From: Dicaeum eximium
Taxonomy: Eukaryota > Chordata > Aves > Passeriformes > Dicaeidae
Direction of reading: 5' to 3'
NCBI GenBank assembly: GCA_013396995.1
Contig: VWZP01010272.1
Location: 107,611-171,610 of the forward strand
DNA: 64,000 nt
Part shown: positions 12,171 through 24,302 of the stretch, piece by piece
How positions within the stretch are numbered: position 1 is the first letter of the stretch
Layout: each line of letters starts with the position of its first letter
The notes under the pieces: generated by a model
The model's database searches: none
What the model was told of the DNA's origin: nothing
Seen by the model: only the letters and a program-made list of their open reading frames with translations
Program-made: the position numbers and the translations under genes

Positions 12171-13713
12171 AGATATCACTGGTCACCAGAGCTGTGAGGC
12201 TGGAGGGAGGATTATTAAGCTTGGATTGCACAGCTTGGCTTCTGTAGCTGTAGTTCTGCACGAGGCTTTTCTGTGGATGAAAAAGATGCTTTGCATCTTT
12301 ATTTATTATTTTTAATTTTCATGTCACTTATTTTTATTTGCATCTTGATGCCTTGAAAAGGGCTTAGCTCTGAGCACCTCTCTGTGATCCCATGGCTGGG
12401 TTCTTGGGATGCCAGGACCTAATCCAGGGCCAGAGGAGTCCTGGCCCTTATCCTGCTCCAGGACTGGACTCACTGCCTATGTCTCGAAGCGATTCAGGTG
12501 GAACTCAGCCATGACCAACTTCCCAAGCAGTGGCACCCAATGTGGCAGATGTGCCCCATGGGTGACACCTGGTTCAGACACCCCCACTCCCATGCTCTGG
12601 GCTGAGTGTCTGTAGCAGGAAGGCTGCTCCAAGTGCCATAGATGCCCTATTATCGCTTCATCTTATTCCTGAGCCCTGTGGGGCTGCTTCTGCTGTTCCA
12701 GGAGTGTTCATCCATGAGCATTCACAGGTCTGGCTGCTCTGCTGGGAGCTCCCATCTCCGCCTGGCTGGGGCAACACTGGCCTGCCAGCAGTGACAGTGT
12801 GGCCTGTCTGATGTCCCCTGGTACTTCCCACCTTCACTGCTTGTTTGCAATTTTCCTTGCTCCATGCATGAAATGCAGAGCGGCCTTTTAAAAGGTGTTG
12901 TCCTGGACATGGGTGAGGATTTGTCCATAAGGCATATGTGCCCTGCCTGCTCTGCATCCCTGGGGGTGGCACGAGAGATGCCAAGCTTTTTTGCACTGGG
13001 GAGGATGTGGGTCATGTTGTCCTGGTGACTGTCCCTCCTGCAGGACAAGAGGTTGCCTCCCTGGTGCATTATTCCTGCTTTAATCTGCTAATGCAAGGTA
13101 GGGGAGGTTGGTCCTGCTGAGGTGGGACCCATGGAGATGAGCCATGTGAGGCTGCACCAGGGAAACCCATCATCTTCTGCGTTTGAAATGTGGCCACCCG
13201 TGTTCAGCTTTTGCTTTTTATGTGTTGCTAGAGGGCTGCTGTGGGCAGATCCAGGTGTTTTGGAACAACTCTGAAGACGATGATGGCTCCTGGTTTTGGT
13301 GAGGTTGTGACTCCTTTTTCTAGAATTGCTTTTGAGGCCTTTGGGAGTGAGGAGTTTTCCCTGCATGTCCCATGCCCCAGATGACTCTTGTGGATGTGGC
13401 TTGGGGGCTCACAAAGGTTCTGGCTCCTTCCACTGGAAGTGAAGGCTGAGGTGGGTTTGAGGGTCTGACTGTGGATGAGACCATGGTGTGACAAAAGCAG
13501 AGAGCTGCTGCCAAGGACCTGAGGACCAAAGCGGTGACATCCAGCACTGGATAGCTTGGGCTAAGATGCAATCTTCCTTTTTTCCTTTCTTTTTTCTTGT
13601 TTTCCCCCTTTTTCTGTTGAGGTGTTGCAGCTCGGGAAACCTCTCCAGTGCTCTCAAGCCAGCCTGTCACCAGGTGGGGAGCTGTTGTCATCTGGGATAA
13701 CCATGCAGTAAAG
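12171..13713. other. No gene seen
   Basis: Unique sequence. An AT-rich patch at about 12280-12360 repeats TTGCATCTT twice about 60 bases apart. Confidence 0.5.
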
Positions 13714-13994
13714 TAGAATCCCAGAAGGGTTTGGGTTGGAAGAGACCTTAAAGCTCATCCCATCGCACCCCCTGCCATAGGCAGGGACACCTTCCACTAT
13801 CCCAGGTTGCTCCAAGCCCCGTCCAACCTGGCCTTGGATACTGCCAGGGGGTATCCTGGGGCAGCCACAGCTTCTCTGGGGCACCCTGTGCCAGGGCCTC
13901 CCCACCTTCACAGGGAATAATTCCTTCCCAATATCCCATCTAACCCTGCCCTCTGGCAGTGGGAAGCCATTCCCCATGTCCTGTCCCTCCGTCC
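13714..13994 (-). mobile_element. CR1 fragment, antisense, 3' half of an LTR-interrupted copy
   Basis: It starts TAGAATCCCAGAAGGGTTTG and runs through GGGCAGGGACACCTTCCACT and CCTTCACAGGGAA to GTCCTGTCCCTCCGTCC. It stops abruptly at the left edge of the solo LTR and resumes at 14381. Confidence 0.88.
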
Positions 13995-14380
13995 TGTTGT
14001 TGTGCCTGATGGTGAAACAGGACTTTCTGACTCCAATATCAGAAGGTTTGATATGATTTATTAAGATGACTCCATTGTTCAGAAGGCTTGGGCTATATGT
14101 GCCCAGGTACTGAGCTTAGATGCTTTCTTCTTCATGCTCAGTACAAGAAAATGCTAGAATGCTTAGAATTCAGTGGTAACAGTTCTCCACATCACTGGTT
14201 GAGAGGGAGAAAACCCACATCTCCCATATGGGAGACAGGGCAGACAAACACTACCCGTGTCCTTGAAACACAGCTCAGAGATATGTTTATAGAATTCTGT
14301 GCTGAGAAGTGAGCTTTCCCATGGGAAGAAAAAACTCAGCAGGCTTGCACCCAGGAAACTCATAAAATGTCAAGACAACA
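13995..14380 (-). mobile_element. Solo LTR of an endogenous retrovirus (386 bp) nested in a CR1
   Basis: The element begins TGTTGT and ends ACAACA, perfect 6-bp inverted ends with the canonical TG...CA. It is flanked by CCGTCC (13989-13994) and CCATCC (14381-14386), a 6-bp target duplication with one mismatch, and it splits an otherwise continuous antisense CR1. On the minus strand an AATAAA lies about 60 bases from the right-hand LTR end (at about 14058), which sets the orientation. A 6-bp duplication is typical of class II (ERVK-like) avian elements. No internal viral genes remain, as expected for a solo LTR left by recombination. Confidence 0.82.
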
Positions 14381-14535
14381 CCATCCCTTGTCCCCAGTCC
14401 CTCTCCAGCTCTCCTGGAGCCCCTTTAGGCCCTGGAAGGGGCTCTGAGCTCTCCCTGGAGCCTTCTCCTCTCCAGGTGAGCACCCCCAGCTCTCCCAGCC
14501 TGGCTCCAGAGCAGAGGGGCTCCAGCCCTGGAAGT
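14381..14535 (-). mobile_element. CR1 fragment, antisense, 5' half of the LTR-interrupted copy
   Basis: It continues the CR1 broken at 13994: CCCAGTCCCTCTCCAGCTCT, then CCTTTAGGCCCTGGAAGGGG and GCAGAGGGGCTCCAGCCCTG. Confidence 0.85.
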
Positions 14536-17500
14536 AGTCCAAGAGACCTTCCTGAGCCCTGCCTGGGAGGGAAAGCAGCACCTTGAGTTTTGCCTGCAGG
14601 CCTGTGGGAGGGGACACATCCCGATTTTAATGATGTGGGGGTTGCTCAGTGCTGAGCTGCACTACTGAGCTCTGCCTGCCCCGGCAGCCCGGCGGCGATT
14701 CCCAGGGCCCGAAGGACTGGCCTTGGCCTCAGTTCATCTGCCATGGCTGAGCTTGGAGGCCTCGGACCCAGGGAGGGAGCAGGAAGTGCAGGTTTGTGCT
14801 GCTGCCATGATGCTCCCCGTGTCTCCCACCTGTGTCTTCTGCAAGCCTCGGGCATGAGAGACCCGCTGTGCTGCCCGGGGGGAGGCAGACATGTCGGATG
14901 GGGCTCTCCAGCATTTGGGAGGCCAAACCACAGCTCCCAGAGCTGCCTGAGGTGCTGGCAGAGGTGTCTTGGCTGCTGCATGGGATAGCAAAGCTGGTCA
15001 GCCCTGCAGGTACCGTGGTGCTGGTTCTACCTGTGTGCTGAGAGATGGGGCTGAGGTGTGCTGGTGTCTCTGCTTGTGCAAGGGTGCATATTGGGCTGAA
15101 TATGGATGTGATGGAATGAATATGGATGAACAGGAATGTGATGAACAAATCTTTAGTCTACTTCAAGCTTTTTTCTCATTTGAGAATACTAAGGGATGAA
15201 TTCCTTGGCATGTTAGCTGAAGACAACCTGTGTGTTTGTACGCTGATGAAAGCAGATGTAGTAAGCAGCCTGTTCTGTCACACACTTGTGATGCTGGTTT
15301 TAGGTATTCGACAGAGAGAATCACTGACCTCAGTGCCTTGTGCTCCACCATCTCCTCTTCCGTGGCAGCTGGTAACTGATGTAGAAATTTTCATTTCTAA
15401 CTCACTTACTCTTTTAAGCAAACGGTGTTTCCCTCCTGTCAGTGCTTGCTGTTTCCTAGCAGAGCCTGTGCAGAGTCAGTGCTGTGAGTTATTTTTCTTA
15501 CCACATTGACATCATGAGGTTGGAAGTTTGGAGGGTTTTCTGCTGTGGAACGTGGCTGTGATGCTGGACCTCCTTCCTCCACACTGCAAGCAGGGTGTGC
15601 TCTGCTTCCCCTGTGTCCTGGCACAGCTTGACAGACCCCAGAGGGGTGTTCATAAAAGGTGTTGTCTTACAGCTGTTGCCCCCCCTCTCTTTGGGGGAAG
15701 GCACTGAATTCTGGTGGGAGCCCAGTGGATCCTTGACCCCGACTGTCTGGCAGAAACCCACTTGGCTAAACCCCCTGGCCAGCTAGCACTTAAATGTTGA
15801 GGTTTGAATGTGCTGGATGTGCAGTAGTTATAGTGCCTTTTCTGGTGTGGTCGAGGCTCTGTCAGGATCCTAGGATGCTTTGCAAGGGCTGGAGTATTGT
15901 CTCCCCACAGTTCTTCAGGGCACAACTTCACATTGCTCATCCCCTGGTAGGTGCTGGGGCAAGGTTCAAGCCCCCCAACCCTGGAACGAGCCCCTGTGTC
16001 GGGTCCAGTGCTTTCGTGGCTGTGGGATGAGTCAGCTCACTCCGGTGCTGAGGCAGTGTGGTTGGACTGGGTTGTGTTTTGGTTCTCAGCAGATCAGCTG
16101 AGCTGACTCATTTCTGCTCCTTTCTGCTGATGGTGTGTGTTTCACAGTGTGACACAGACCTGTCCCACAGCCAGTTCCCATCAGCCTTCACAGATACCTC
16201 CCTGGGGATTCCCTTCCCTCTGTCAGCATAGCAGCATCCTTTGAAGGCAGCAGCGAGGTAAAGGTGGGAATAGAGGTGAGAAGAGCTGATGCTGCAGATG
16301 GTGCAGGATGGCAGGGTCTCCCTCCTTCTCTGCATCCTTTGTCCGCAGCAGCAGCAACCTTGATCTCACCACACAAGGCTGTGGTGTTGGGTTTGAGCCA
16401 CGCGTTCCTGGCATGAGCATAACGTGAGCACTGTGGAGCAGAGTCCTGGAAGCAGTCGGGTTCCTTGGGGCTCAGGCTGGAAAAGGGAGGGCTTCCTGAA
16501 ACCCTGGTGTGTGGCTGCCCCATGCATAGCTGATCCCACCAACTTCCAGGCCTGTGGCTGTCCCTGGGTGCCAGAGTTTAGGAAGCTGATGTGAGTGCCC
16601 CAGGCAGCTCTGTGACTGGAGCTCTGTCCCTGCGCCTGCACATGGGGATGTGAGCAGGGACAGCAGTGCCTTGGAGCTATACAGCAGCAGAGTTCCTCTC
16701 AGGTGAGGAGTCTCACCATGCAACTGCTCATTTTGGTGGCACAGACCATCTGGGTAATTGTCTTTGTCCTGCCCAGTGGGGCTTTAAATAGTTTGCCTAG
16801 ATTGCAAAGGATAGGATGTGATTTGCTTTGTCAGTTGTCTTATTTTCCTGAAATAAGTCGAAGTATTTGTTTCCCCTTGGGTGCTATTTGGGCTCTGAAC
16901 TCTGGCAGTCCTGGAGGTTTTAATTTTACACAACTAGCATTTCAGAAGTTGTAGAGGTTTGTTTTGACTTTGTTTTAATTAAATTGCTATAACCTGGGGG
17001 AAATCTTTGGCCTTAATTTAAATGGAAAGCCTTATTCTGAGTAGATCCAACATCCCTGTCTAGCTGGTGATTGCACTATTCAGAGTTTTGACAGGAAAAG
17101 TTAAAATTTTACTCCAGGCTTGAAAGTTTGCAATCATTGACTGCAACAGGCAGGGCCAGCTCGGTGGTGTAAGAGGATTACGTTAATGTATTGTTTGGGA
17201 AAGAAGTAAGATTTTAATAGATTCTGTTTTGATGCAGAAATGAGATAATTACTGCTTGAAAGGGAAAAGAAAATGGTTGGAAGTAGAAATGGTGCCTGGT
17301 GGTGGATCCCGGGCTTGTTGAAGATGTCTGTGCCCCTCTGGGCCGGTGCTTCCTGAGGGACGGGGTGCTTGTCTGGGAAGTAGGGAGGATTCAAATTCCC
17401 ATGGGGTCTGAGCACCATCTCTTCCTGAAACAGCCTCTCTCACCACACAAACCCCAGCTGCCGGGCTGGGTCTGCTGCCGGTGCTCAAAGGTCCAGGTGA

Positions 17501-17635
17501 GCTTGAGTCGTGAAGCCCTGGGAAGGAGAGGTGCTCAGGACTGTGCCTCCATGTCCATGCCATCAGCAGAAGGACTTCATACAAATCAGAGGTAAGCTTG
17601 AGCCTGTAGATGAGTCATTTCCCAGAGAGGCTGTT
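14536..17635. other. No gene seen
   Basis: Unique sequence of about 3.1 kb. AT-rich patches near 16960-17050 contain TTTTAATTAAATT. No exon-like GC signature. Confidence 0.5.
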
Positions 17636-17860
17636 GCATATTAGGAAGAGATTTTTCCCTGTGAGATTGGTGAGGCCGTGGCACAGGTTGCCCAGAGGAG
17701 CTGCCCCTGGATCCCTGGAAGTGTCCAAGGCCAGGTAGGATGGGGCTTGGAGCAATCTGGGGTAGTGGAAGGTGTCCCTGCCCATGGCAGGGTGTGGAGT
17801 GAGATGAGCTTTAACATCCCTTCCAACTCAAACCGTTCTGTGATTCCATGATTCTGTGAT
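17636..17860 (+). mobile_element. CR1 3' fragment, sense
   Basis: GCATATTAGGAAGAGATTTT, then GGCACAGGTTGCCCAGAGG, then TGGAAGGTGTCCCTGCCCAT, ending in three 8-bp tail repeats (TTCTGTGATTCCATGATTCTGTG). Confidence 0.88.
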
Positions 17861-18790
17861 TTATCCATAATTCCCTTCCAAGCAGGCCATGCCAAGTGCT
17901 GAGAGGGAGCTGGTCAGATGTTCATCCTGCTCATTTTGTTGTGTATGAGGTGATCTCCTATGCCTGGCTGTTAATTGCATTTTGATCCCTCTCCAGACTG
18001 TGGCCACTGGTGCCACCTCCCTGCCCTGGTGAGCCCCATGAGGGGACACAGCAGCCATGGGCAGTGCCCAGCAGTCACAGGTGGTTTAGGAAGCTGTGGG
18101 CACAAGGCTGGGGTGAAGGGAGCAGCAGGGGCTCACTGAACAGCCACCATGGTGGGTACAGCACCAGGAGGAATGGGGACAGCACAACACAGTGAAAATT
18201 GTGTGGCCAGGGTGGCTTTGCCCCACAGGCTGGCAGCTGGGCACAGCCCCTCCATCCCTTTTCTGCTTCTTCTTTCTCCAACCACAACACTGTGAGTCCT
18301 GGCCCCTTTTGGGAAGCCTTAGGGGTTGTGTGCTTGCTAAGGAAACCCTTGTAGCAGTCCCTCTGGGTGTGACAAGGGTGGTGGGGGACACAATTGTCAG
18401 GAGCCAGCTGTGGGAGGGGGCTCCTCCTTGGATCTTGGCTGTCTGTGGGATGTCGGCAGCTGCATTGATCCAGTCCCATGCTCTCCCAGCCTGGAGACTG
18501 CTTGCTCCATATTGATTATCATTTTTTTTTCTGAGGACTGATGAAGTTTGCTGGGCTCTAATTGCATGAATTATTCTCCTTTCCATTTTCTGAAACCCTT
18601 GATCATGCTAATGAGTTTTCCAATTTTTGCTTTGGGTTTTGCCAGTGCTCATTTTTCAGGGAAAAAGAACAACTGGTGTGCAGTGAGCAGGGTCTGTTCC
18701 CAGGCTGCTTGAGTAAGTGGGATTAAACATGTCCCAGTTTGTCCCACTTGGGCAGGATCTGGGGGTTTTGTCTCTTTTGATTTGAAAGAA
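17861..18790. other. No gene seen
   Basis: Unique sequence between two CR1 copies. It has a T-run near 18520 and no exon-like signal. Confidence 0.5.
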
Positions 18791-18962
18791 TCATAGAATT
18801 ACAGAATGTCCTGACTTGGATGGGACCCATGAGGATGATTGAGTCCAGCCCCTGGCCCTGCACAGACGCCCCAACAATCCCACCCTGTGCATCCCTGAGA
18901 GAGTTGTCCAAGCACTCCTGGAGCTCTGGCAGCCTTGGGGCTGAGATCATTCCCTGGGGATC
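18791..18962 (-). mobile_element. CR1 3' fragment, antisense
   Basis: TCATAGAATTACAGAATGTCC, then CCCTGGCCCTGCACAGACGC and CCAAGCACTCCTGGAGCTCT. It is the same subfamily as the 12.0 and 19.7 kb copies and is cut off after CATTCCCTGGGGA. Confidence 0.85.
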
Positions 18963-19232
18963 AAAGGAATTTTGGGTGGATCTCAAGCAGTGTGGGGGCA
19001 GAGCCAATGGGGCCACACTGGGGAATGGTTCAGCAGAGGCAGCACCCCTTGCCTATAAGACAGCCCTGCCAGCTCCAAATGTCCTCAAATTATCTTGCTT
19101 TTGTTTCTCCTTTGGTGGTGTTTACTCCCATCATCTCACTGTTGATGTTTTAGACTTTCTTCAGTCCTTCTGAACTCAATAAACTTTTTTTAGGAGGTAT
19201 CAACAAATTTTCTCTCTCTTTTTTTTTTTTTT

Positions 19233-19270
19233 NNNNNNNNNNNNNNNNNNNNNNNNNNNNNNNNNNNNNN
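19233..19270. other. Assembly gap (38 N) after a poly-T run
   Basis: The gap follows TCTCTCTC and then an uninterrupted run of Ts. A sequencing or assembly break in a homopolymer is the simplest reading; the true length is unknown. Confidence 0.98.
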
Positions 19271-19725
19271 TCACTTAGCAAGTATCTAAAGGCCTGTGTG
19301 ACTCCTCCAGCTGCCTGTGCTGCTGGCTGCTTTTCCCTGCCCTTATCTCTTTCCTGCAAGCCTGAGCCAGGCTTTTATGCAGCCTTCAGGGAGCAGCACC
19401 AGGGACAGGTCTGCTTTGGGAGGTAATTATCCCTGTGTGCCCATGATTTAACTGCACAGTGCTTCGAGTGGGGAGAACCTTTTGAAGTGGGGTGAAATAA
19501 CCTGGCAATTTCCATCTGGGAGGTTAAAAAGGGAGTTGGATTTCAGGAGCATGCACATCCCATGCTGCTCCAAAAAGGGATAGGTGTTGATCAGCTGCTG
19601 CAGGTCGGTTACTGCATCAGCCCTGGCATCTGTGCTGGGGGCTGGGGCTGCCTCTGTGCTGCCACTCTGGATTTGGTGGTGATTCCACCTCTGCTTCCTG
19701 GGTGCTTCTCTGGGAAGGTGAATTT

Positions 19726-20130
19726 TCATAGAATCATAGGAAGAACCCACAAGGATCATGAGTCCAACTCCTGTCCCTGCACAGACACCCCAACAACCCC
19801 ACCCTGTCCATCCCTGGCAGCGCTGTCCAAACACTCCTGGAGCTCTGGCAGCCTCGGGGCTGTGCCCATTCCCTGGGGAGCCTGGGCAGTGCCCAGCACC
19901 CTCTGGGAGAAGGAGCTTTTCCTGATATCCAACCTAAACCTCCCTGTCACAGCTCCAGCCCTTCCCTTGGATCCTGTGCCTGTCACAGAGAGCAGAGATC
20001 AGAGCTGCCTCCTGGGAGGAGCTGCAGCTCTGGAGAGCTCTGTGCTCCATCTCCCCTTCTCCAGCTGAACAAACCAAGTGCCCTCAGCCTCTCCTCCAAT
20101 GGCTTCTCCTCCAAACCCTTCCCCATCCTT
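19726..20130 (-). mobile_element. CR1 fragment, antisense, nearly identical to the copy at the window start
   Basis: It starts TCATAGAATCATAGG and reads through CACAGACACCCCAACAACCC to CCAAACCCTTCCCCATCCTT. About 220 bases in the middle are nearly identical in sequence to the reverse complement of 475-700, including 46 consecutive codons that translate identically, which points to a young subfamily. Confidence 0.88.
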
Positions 20131-20656
20131 GTAGTGTATTGCTCTCCCTATGTGATTCTATGTTATTTCCAAGAAAGGGATATTTTAATTTAATTTGAGA
20201 ATGAGGGTATTTTACCTTAATTTTGGCAGCACATCCGGGTTTGCTGCTGGAGTTAGACTAGTTGTGCTAAGTGATACATTGGGTAAATCAGTAAATTGAT
20301 GGGGTTGGCTCGTGGTAGGTACCGGCACGGAAGTGTGTGTGTAATGCAGTACAGCTGGCAATTACAGCAAAGTGCCTGTTTAGACTGAAATTATTGAGCT
20401 TTTTGCACACTCTGCACTTTATTATAGCTGTGTTGAGATGTAGCACTTCCCAGAGGGCCCCACAGCTCTGCCAGCAAGTATGTATCACTCCCAGAGCTGT
20501 GCTGTTCCCAGGAGTTGGCTCCAGGAGCCTCCAGGTGTGTTTCTCCAGGGCGCTGGGCACCAGAGAGGACCTGCAGTGTGTTGTGCCACTGTGGGCTCAT
20601 GTTTGCACAGCACAGGCACATTTAGAATCAAGATGAAATGCTTTGATGAATTCTGG

Positions 20657-20950
20657 ATGGAATCATTAAGGTTGGAAAAGTCCTCCAAGATCATTGAGTC
20701 CAGCTCTTACCTCAGCACTGCCAAGCCCACTCATGTACCTTCACAGAGAGGAATTTCTTTCCAATATCCCATCAAATCCTGCCGTTGGTCAATGGGAAGC
20801 CATTCCCTCTTGTTCTGTCACTCCAAAGTCCCTCTCCAGCTCTCCTGGAGCCTCTTTAGGCCCTGGGAGCGGCCCTGGAGCCTTCTCTTCTCCAGGTGAG
20901 CACCCCTAGCTGTCCCAGCCTGGCTCCAGAGCAGAGGGGCTCCAGCCCTT
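20657..20950 (-). mobile_element. CR1 fragment, antisense, with an internal deletion
   Basis: The first 70 bases (GGTTGGAAAAGTCCTCCAAG, then ATTGAGTCCAGC) belong to the 3' end. The sequence then jumps to the GAGAGGAATTTCTTTCCAAT segment, missing about 130 bases that other copies have, and continues to CAGAGGGGCTCCAGCCC. Confidence 0.82.
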
Positions 20951-21263
20951 GGGGCGTCTCCATGGCCTCCTCTAGATTTGTTCAGATGTCTCTTCTGCAT
21001 CTGTTTCTTAAATCAGTTCATACTTGCATTTAACATATTTCTTCACATGCACATGTTGAAAATTGGTTTTGAACATCCTGTGAAAAAATATATTCCAATT
21101 TTATTTTTATAGCTATCCCAAAACATCTGATGATTCTCTGGTATGCTGGGTTAACCAGCAGTGAAAAATTTGGCCTCGGTACTGTGGGTGTATTTAAAAT
21201 AGGGTGGAAGAAGTTTACTTCCTAAACCCCAAGAATTAGTGCTCAAAGCACTCAGAACAGTGC

Positions 21264-21301
21264 TTTGATAAACACTGTTAAAAAAAATAGTGTTTATCAA
21301 A
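21264..21301. repeat. Perfect 13-bp inverted repeat (hairpin) with an A-rich loop
   Basis: TTTGATAAACACT (21264-21276) and AGTGTTTATCAAA (21289-21301) are exact reverse complements separated by 12 A-rich bases. The arm contains TGTTTA, a forkhead core, so each arm would offer one such site. Confidence 0.85.
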
Positions 21302-22766
21302 TTTTTTCTGAATTGACTGAAAGATTTAACTGGGAGCTGGTGTGTGACATCAGTGGCCAGTTTTCAGCAGTTTGGAAAATTCCTGCCCCAAAGTCCTTTG
21401 AAGTGCCCATGGTGCTTTCAAGTGGCTTCCCAGGTAACTTGGAGAGGCCAGTCCCTCCCTAGCTGGCACTAAGAGAAGGATCATAAGAAATTCTCTTCCA
21501 CCTGACCTGAGGACACAGATGTTCTTGGGGGATTAGGAAGCTTCCTCTCACCCAGTTTTGGGGATCTCAGCAGGTATTTTTCCCTTGTGGAGAGAGGGAC
21601 TCTGATGACAACAGATGGAAACTGGGTTACCAGGACTCCCACAGTGAAATGACCCCTTTGCCACAGGACATCCTGGGATGAGCAGGCAGCAGTGCCTCCT
21701 GCTCCAGGTTTTGTTTCTGATGAACTGCTCAGGCTCCAGCTCCTCCTTTGGCCCACCTGGCAGCTTTTCTAGACTGTTCTGCTGTTGTCACTGCTCAGTG
21801 TCACACCTCCAGTCCAGGACTCCTCTTGTGTATCCTGCTGGGCTCCGTTCTCTGCGTTGCTAGAGTTCTGCTTCTGCCTATCCATATTTAAGAAGTGTAA
21901 TTGGAACAAAAGCTGCTTGGGGAAGTCACAGAGATGTAACCAGATCTGGTTTGCTCACAATGGGCTCAGGAGCATAGGGACTGCGGCCTGCAAGGAGTCT
22001 CTAGGAATGGTGCAAGGGCCACTTTCCAGAGCTGTCTAGCTTGTCCCACTGTGCTGGCTGACCACAGGACCTGGCAGAGAAGCTTCCCAGTTCACACTTA
22101 GGATGTCTGAGCTGCTGGGATGTAGCTCTGATGAGCTTTTTCTGCCTGAAAAAGCATTGTGGTTGTTTGCAAGCTGGGACCGGTGCTGGTTCCCATATCT
22201 CTGATGGCTTCATTGTGTTTGGAGGATTCTGAAATGGAGAATGTTGGTGTCTAGGACCTAAAGCAGTATATGTACAGGAATGTGTGAGATGACCCAGACA
22301 ACCAGGCTGTATTTGACTCGTGGGTGTTTTTCTCATCTGAAATGCTGCAGCCAGAGGTGTGAGATGCCTGTGCCAGGCTGGCTGATGGCTGTGCAGCAGT
22401 GCTCAGCATCCCCCGAGTCCCAACGCCGTGCAGGTTCTGATTCCTGCTTTAACATCTCCTCCACAGCTCCTCTTAAAAATCAGTTTATGTCTCTGCAAAT
22501 TAAACCACTGTTTGGCTTATGAAGTGTTTCATTCCACTGATAAGTGGAATTGGGAAGCTGTTGCATCGCTGAGTGTGTGGCTGCAAACCCCAGCACAGCA
22601 GATTGTTAATGTGAAATTAGAGAGTTCAGCAATATCTTGGCAGATTGCCTCTGCTGCCTAATAGGAGGCACCGAGCTCCTCTGGGAGCCAGCTGGTGTGA
22701 CAGCCCTGTTTGAAGGGCTGACCACTCATTCTTTGAGCAAGGAAGGGCCTGAGGGCTGTTGCATGT

Positions 22767-22805
22767 CCTTGGGGCAAAGGAGAAAGCCCTTCCCTTGCCC
22801 CAAGG
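22767..22805. repeat. Perfect 11-bp inverted repeat (hairpin)
   Basis: CCTTGGGGCAA (22767-22777) pairs with TTGCCCCAAGG (22795-22805) around a 17-base loop. With a one-base bulge the stem extends by TGT/ACA to 14 pairs. Confidence 0.85.
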
Positions 22806-23573
22806 CACAAGCACAAAAGCAGAGGCTGTAACTCGAGGAATGATGTGGGAGCTTATGCTGCCTCTGCCCCAGCACTGGTTGCTTTCAGCCAGATGGGTCC
22901 CAGTCAGGCTGGTCCAGGGTGACTGGGGTACGCTTGGGGGGCTGTGGGGCTGGAATCCCCTTTTTGGGCACAGATGGGGGTGTTTATGGAGTTGTCTGAG
23001 CTTTCAGGCATTGGTACCTTCAAAGCCACCATCCCCAGCTTATCCAGAGGTTTCATGAAGGTAGCGTTTCCTCCTGTTTGTTTTCCAAGTGCTGGCACTC
23101 TTGGGCTCATGGACTGAGCTCTGCAACCTTGTTGGGAGCCTGACTCCCTGCCAAGAGCTGTGGCTCCTATCTACCCCCACCGGAGACTACTGCAGGAATG
23201 TGTGGTGTCCCTGGCTGTAGGGTGTCCCCCATGCAGCTGGAATGGTGGGGAAGTCTGGCTTGCTCCTTGGATTTTGTGTCTGTTGAATCCTCCTGCTGTT
23301 TTTTTTCCTGCAGTCTTCCAAATTACCCTTTTGTCCCCAAACAGTTTTGTTTCGCAAATGCCAAAGGAGGATCTCTGGGGCGGCATCGCTGTTCCTCTGC
23401 CCTCCTAGGTGGTGGGAGGAAGGGGGGAAGTGAGTGATTCAAATTAACGCCGCTCTTCCTCTCCACTCTTCCTGCTGCCCTGTCCAGCCCCCTCTCCTGT
23501 TGCCTTGGCATGCCCGGGAGCAGGTAACATCACCGCTGCCAGGTGACCCCGCTGTCCTTCTCACACTCCAAGG

Positions 23574-23601
23574 TGTCTGTGTGTGTGCGTGTGTGTGAGC
23601 C
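23574..23601. repeat. Short (TG)n microsatellite with interruptions
   Basis: GTCTGTGTGTGTGCGTGTGTGTG at the left part of the CpG island. Confidence 0.7.
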
Positions 23602-24277
23602 CAGTTTCCTCCGGGAGAGCCGCTGCCGTGCCTTTTCCCAAAGCAGGGAAACAAGAGTTTATCCTTTTCTGCCTCCCCTTCTGTGATCTTCCCCTCGGCT
23701 GCTTCTCGCTGCCTCCTGCCAGCCCCCTCTGCTCTCCCCCGTCTCCTCCGCTCTGCTCCGGCTCATCTGACCTCCTTTGACGTGTTGCATTTCACCGTGG
23801 TCGGTAACGGGGAGCCGATGGCAGATAAGAGGGGTGACAGTGTTACCGGCTCACGCTGCGCCGCACAGAGCCAGCCGGCGGATGCTCTGCCCTCTCCACA
23901 AACCCATCGATTTGGGGAAGCGCCCTGGACCCCTCCCCGGCTGCGGCGGAGCCCCTCGGAGGGAGAAGGTGGGAGCCGGGGGAGGGTGGCTGTGCGGAGC
24001 AGTGCATGAACAGCTTTATTTCCCCAGCTGCGAGAGGGGAACAACCCCTGCTCTCTCTCCCCGTGTGTGCCAGGGAGGGAGAAGGTGCCCAGGGGACCGT
24101 GTGCCTGCCCGCTGGAGGTGCTGGCAGGGTCCTCCATGCCCGCGGGGCCACCCCGAGCATCGCCAGCCCCCTGCTTTGGTTGCAGGTCTGCGGCGGCTGG
24201 CTCTGTCAGCGCCCGGAACGGGGAGCAGGGAGTGGGTATGGTGCAAACAGATGATCCCCCCCAAAAAAAGCGCGGGC

Positions 24278-24302
24278 GGGGACGGTGACGGGGACGGTGA
24301 CT
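24278..24302. repeat. Two-copy 12-bp tandem repeat in the CpG island
   Basis: The unit GGGGACGGTGAC occurs twice in direct succession. It is short and GC-rich, flanked by CGCGGGCG, and may hold GC-box-like sites. Confidence 0.7.

Larger units (their letters stand above)
20951..23439. other. No gene seen; two perfect hairpins
   Basis: Unique sequence upstream of the CpG island. It contains a 13-bp perfect inverted repeat at 21264-21301 and an 11-bp one at 22767-22805. No supported exon. Confidence 0.5.
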
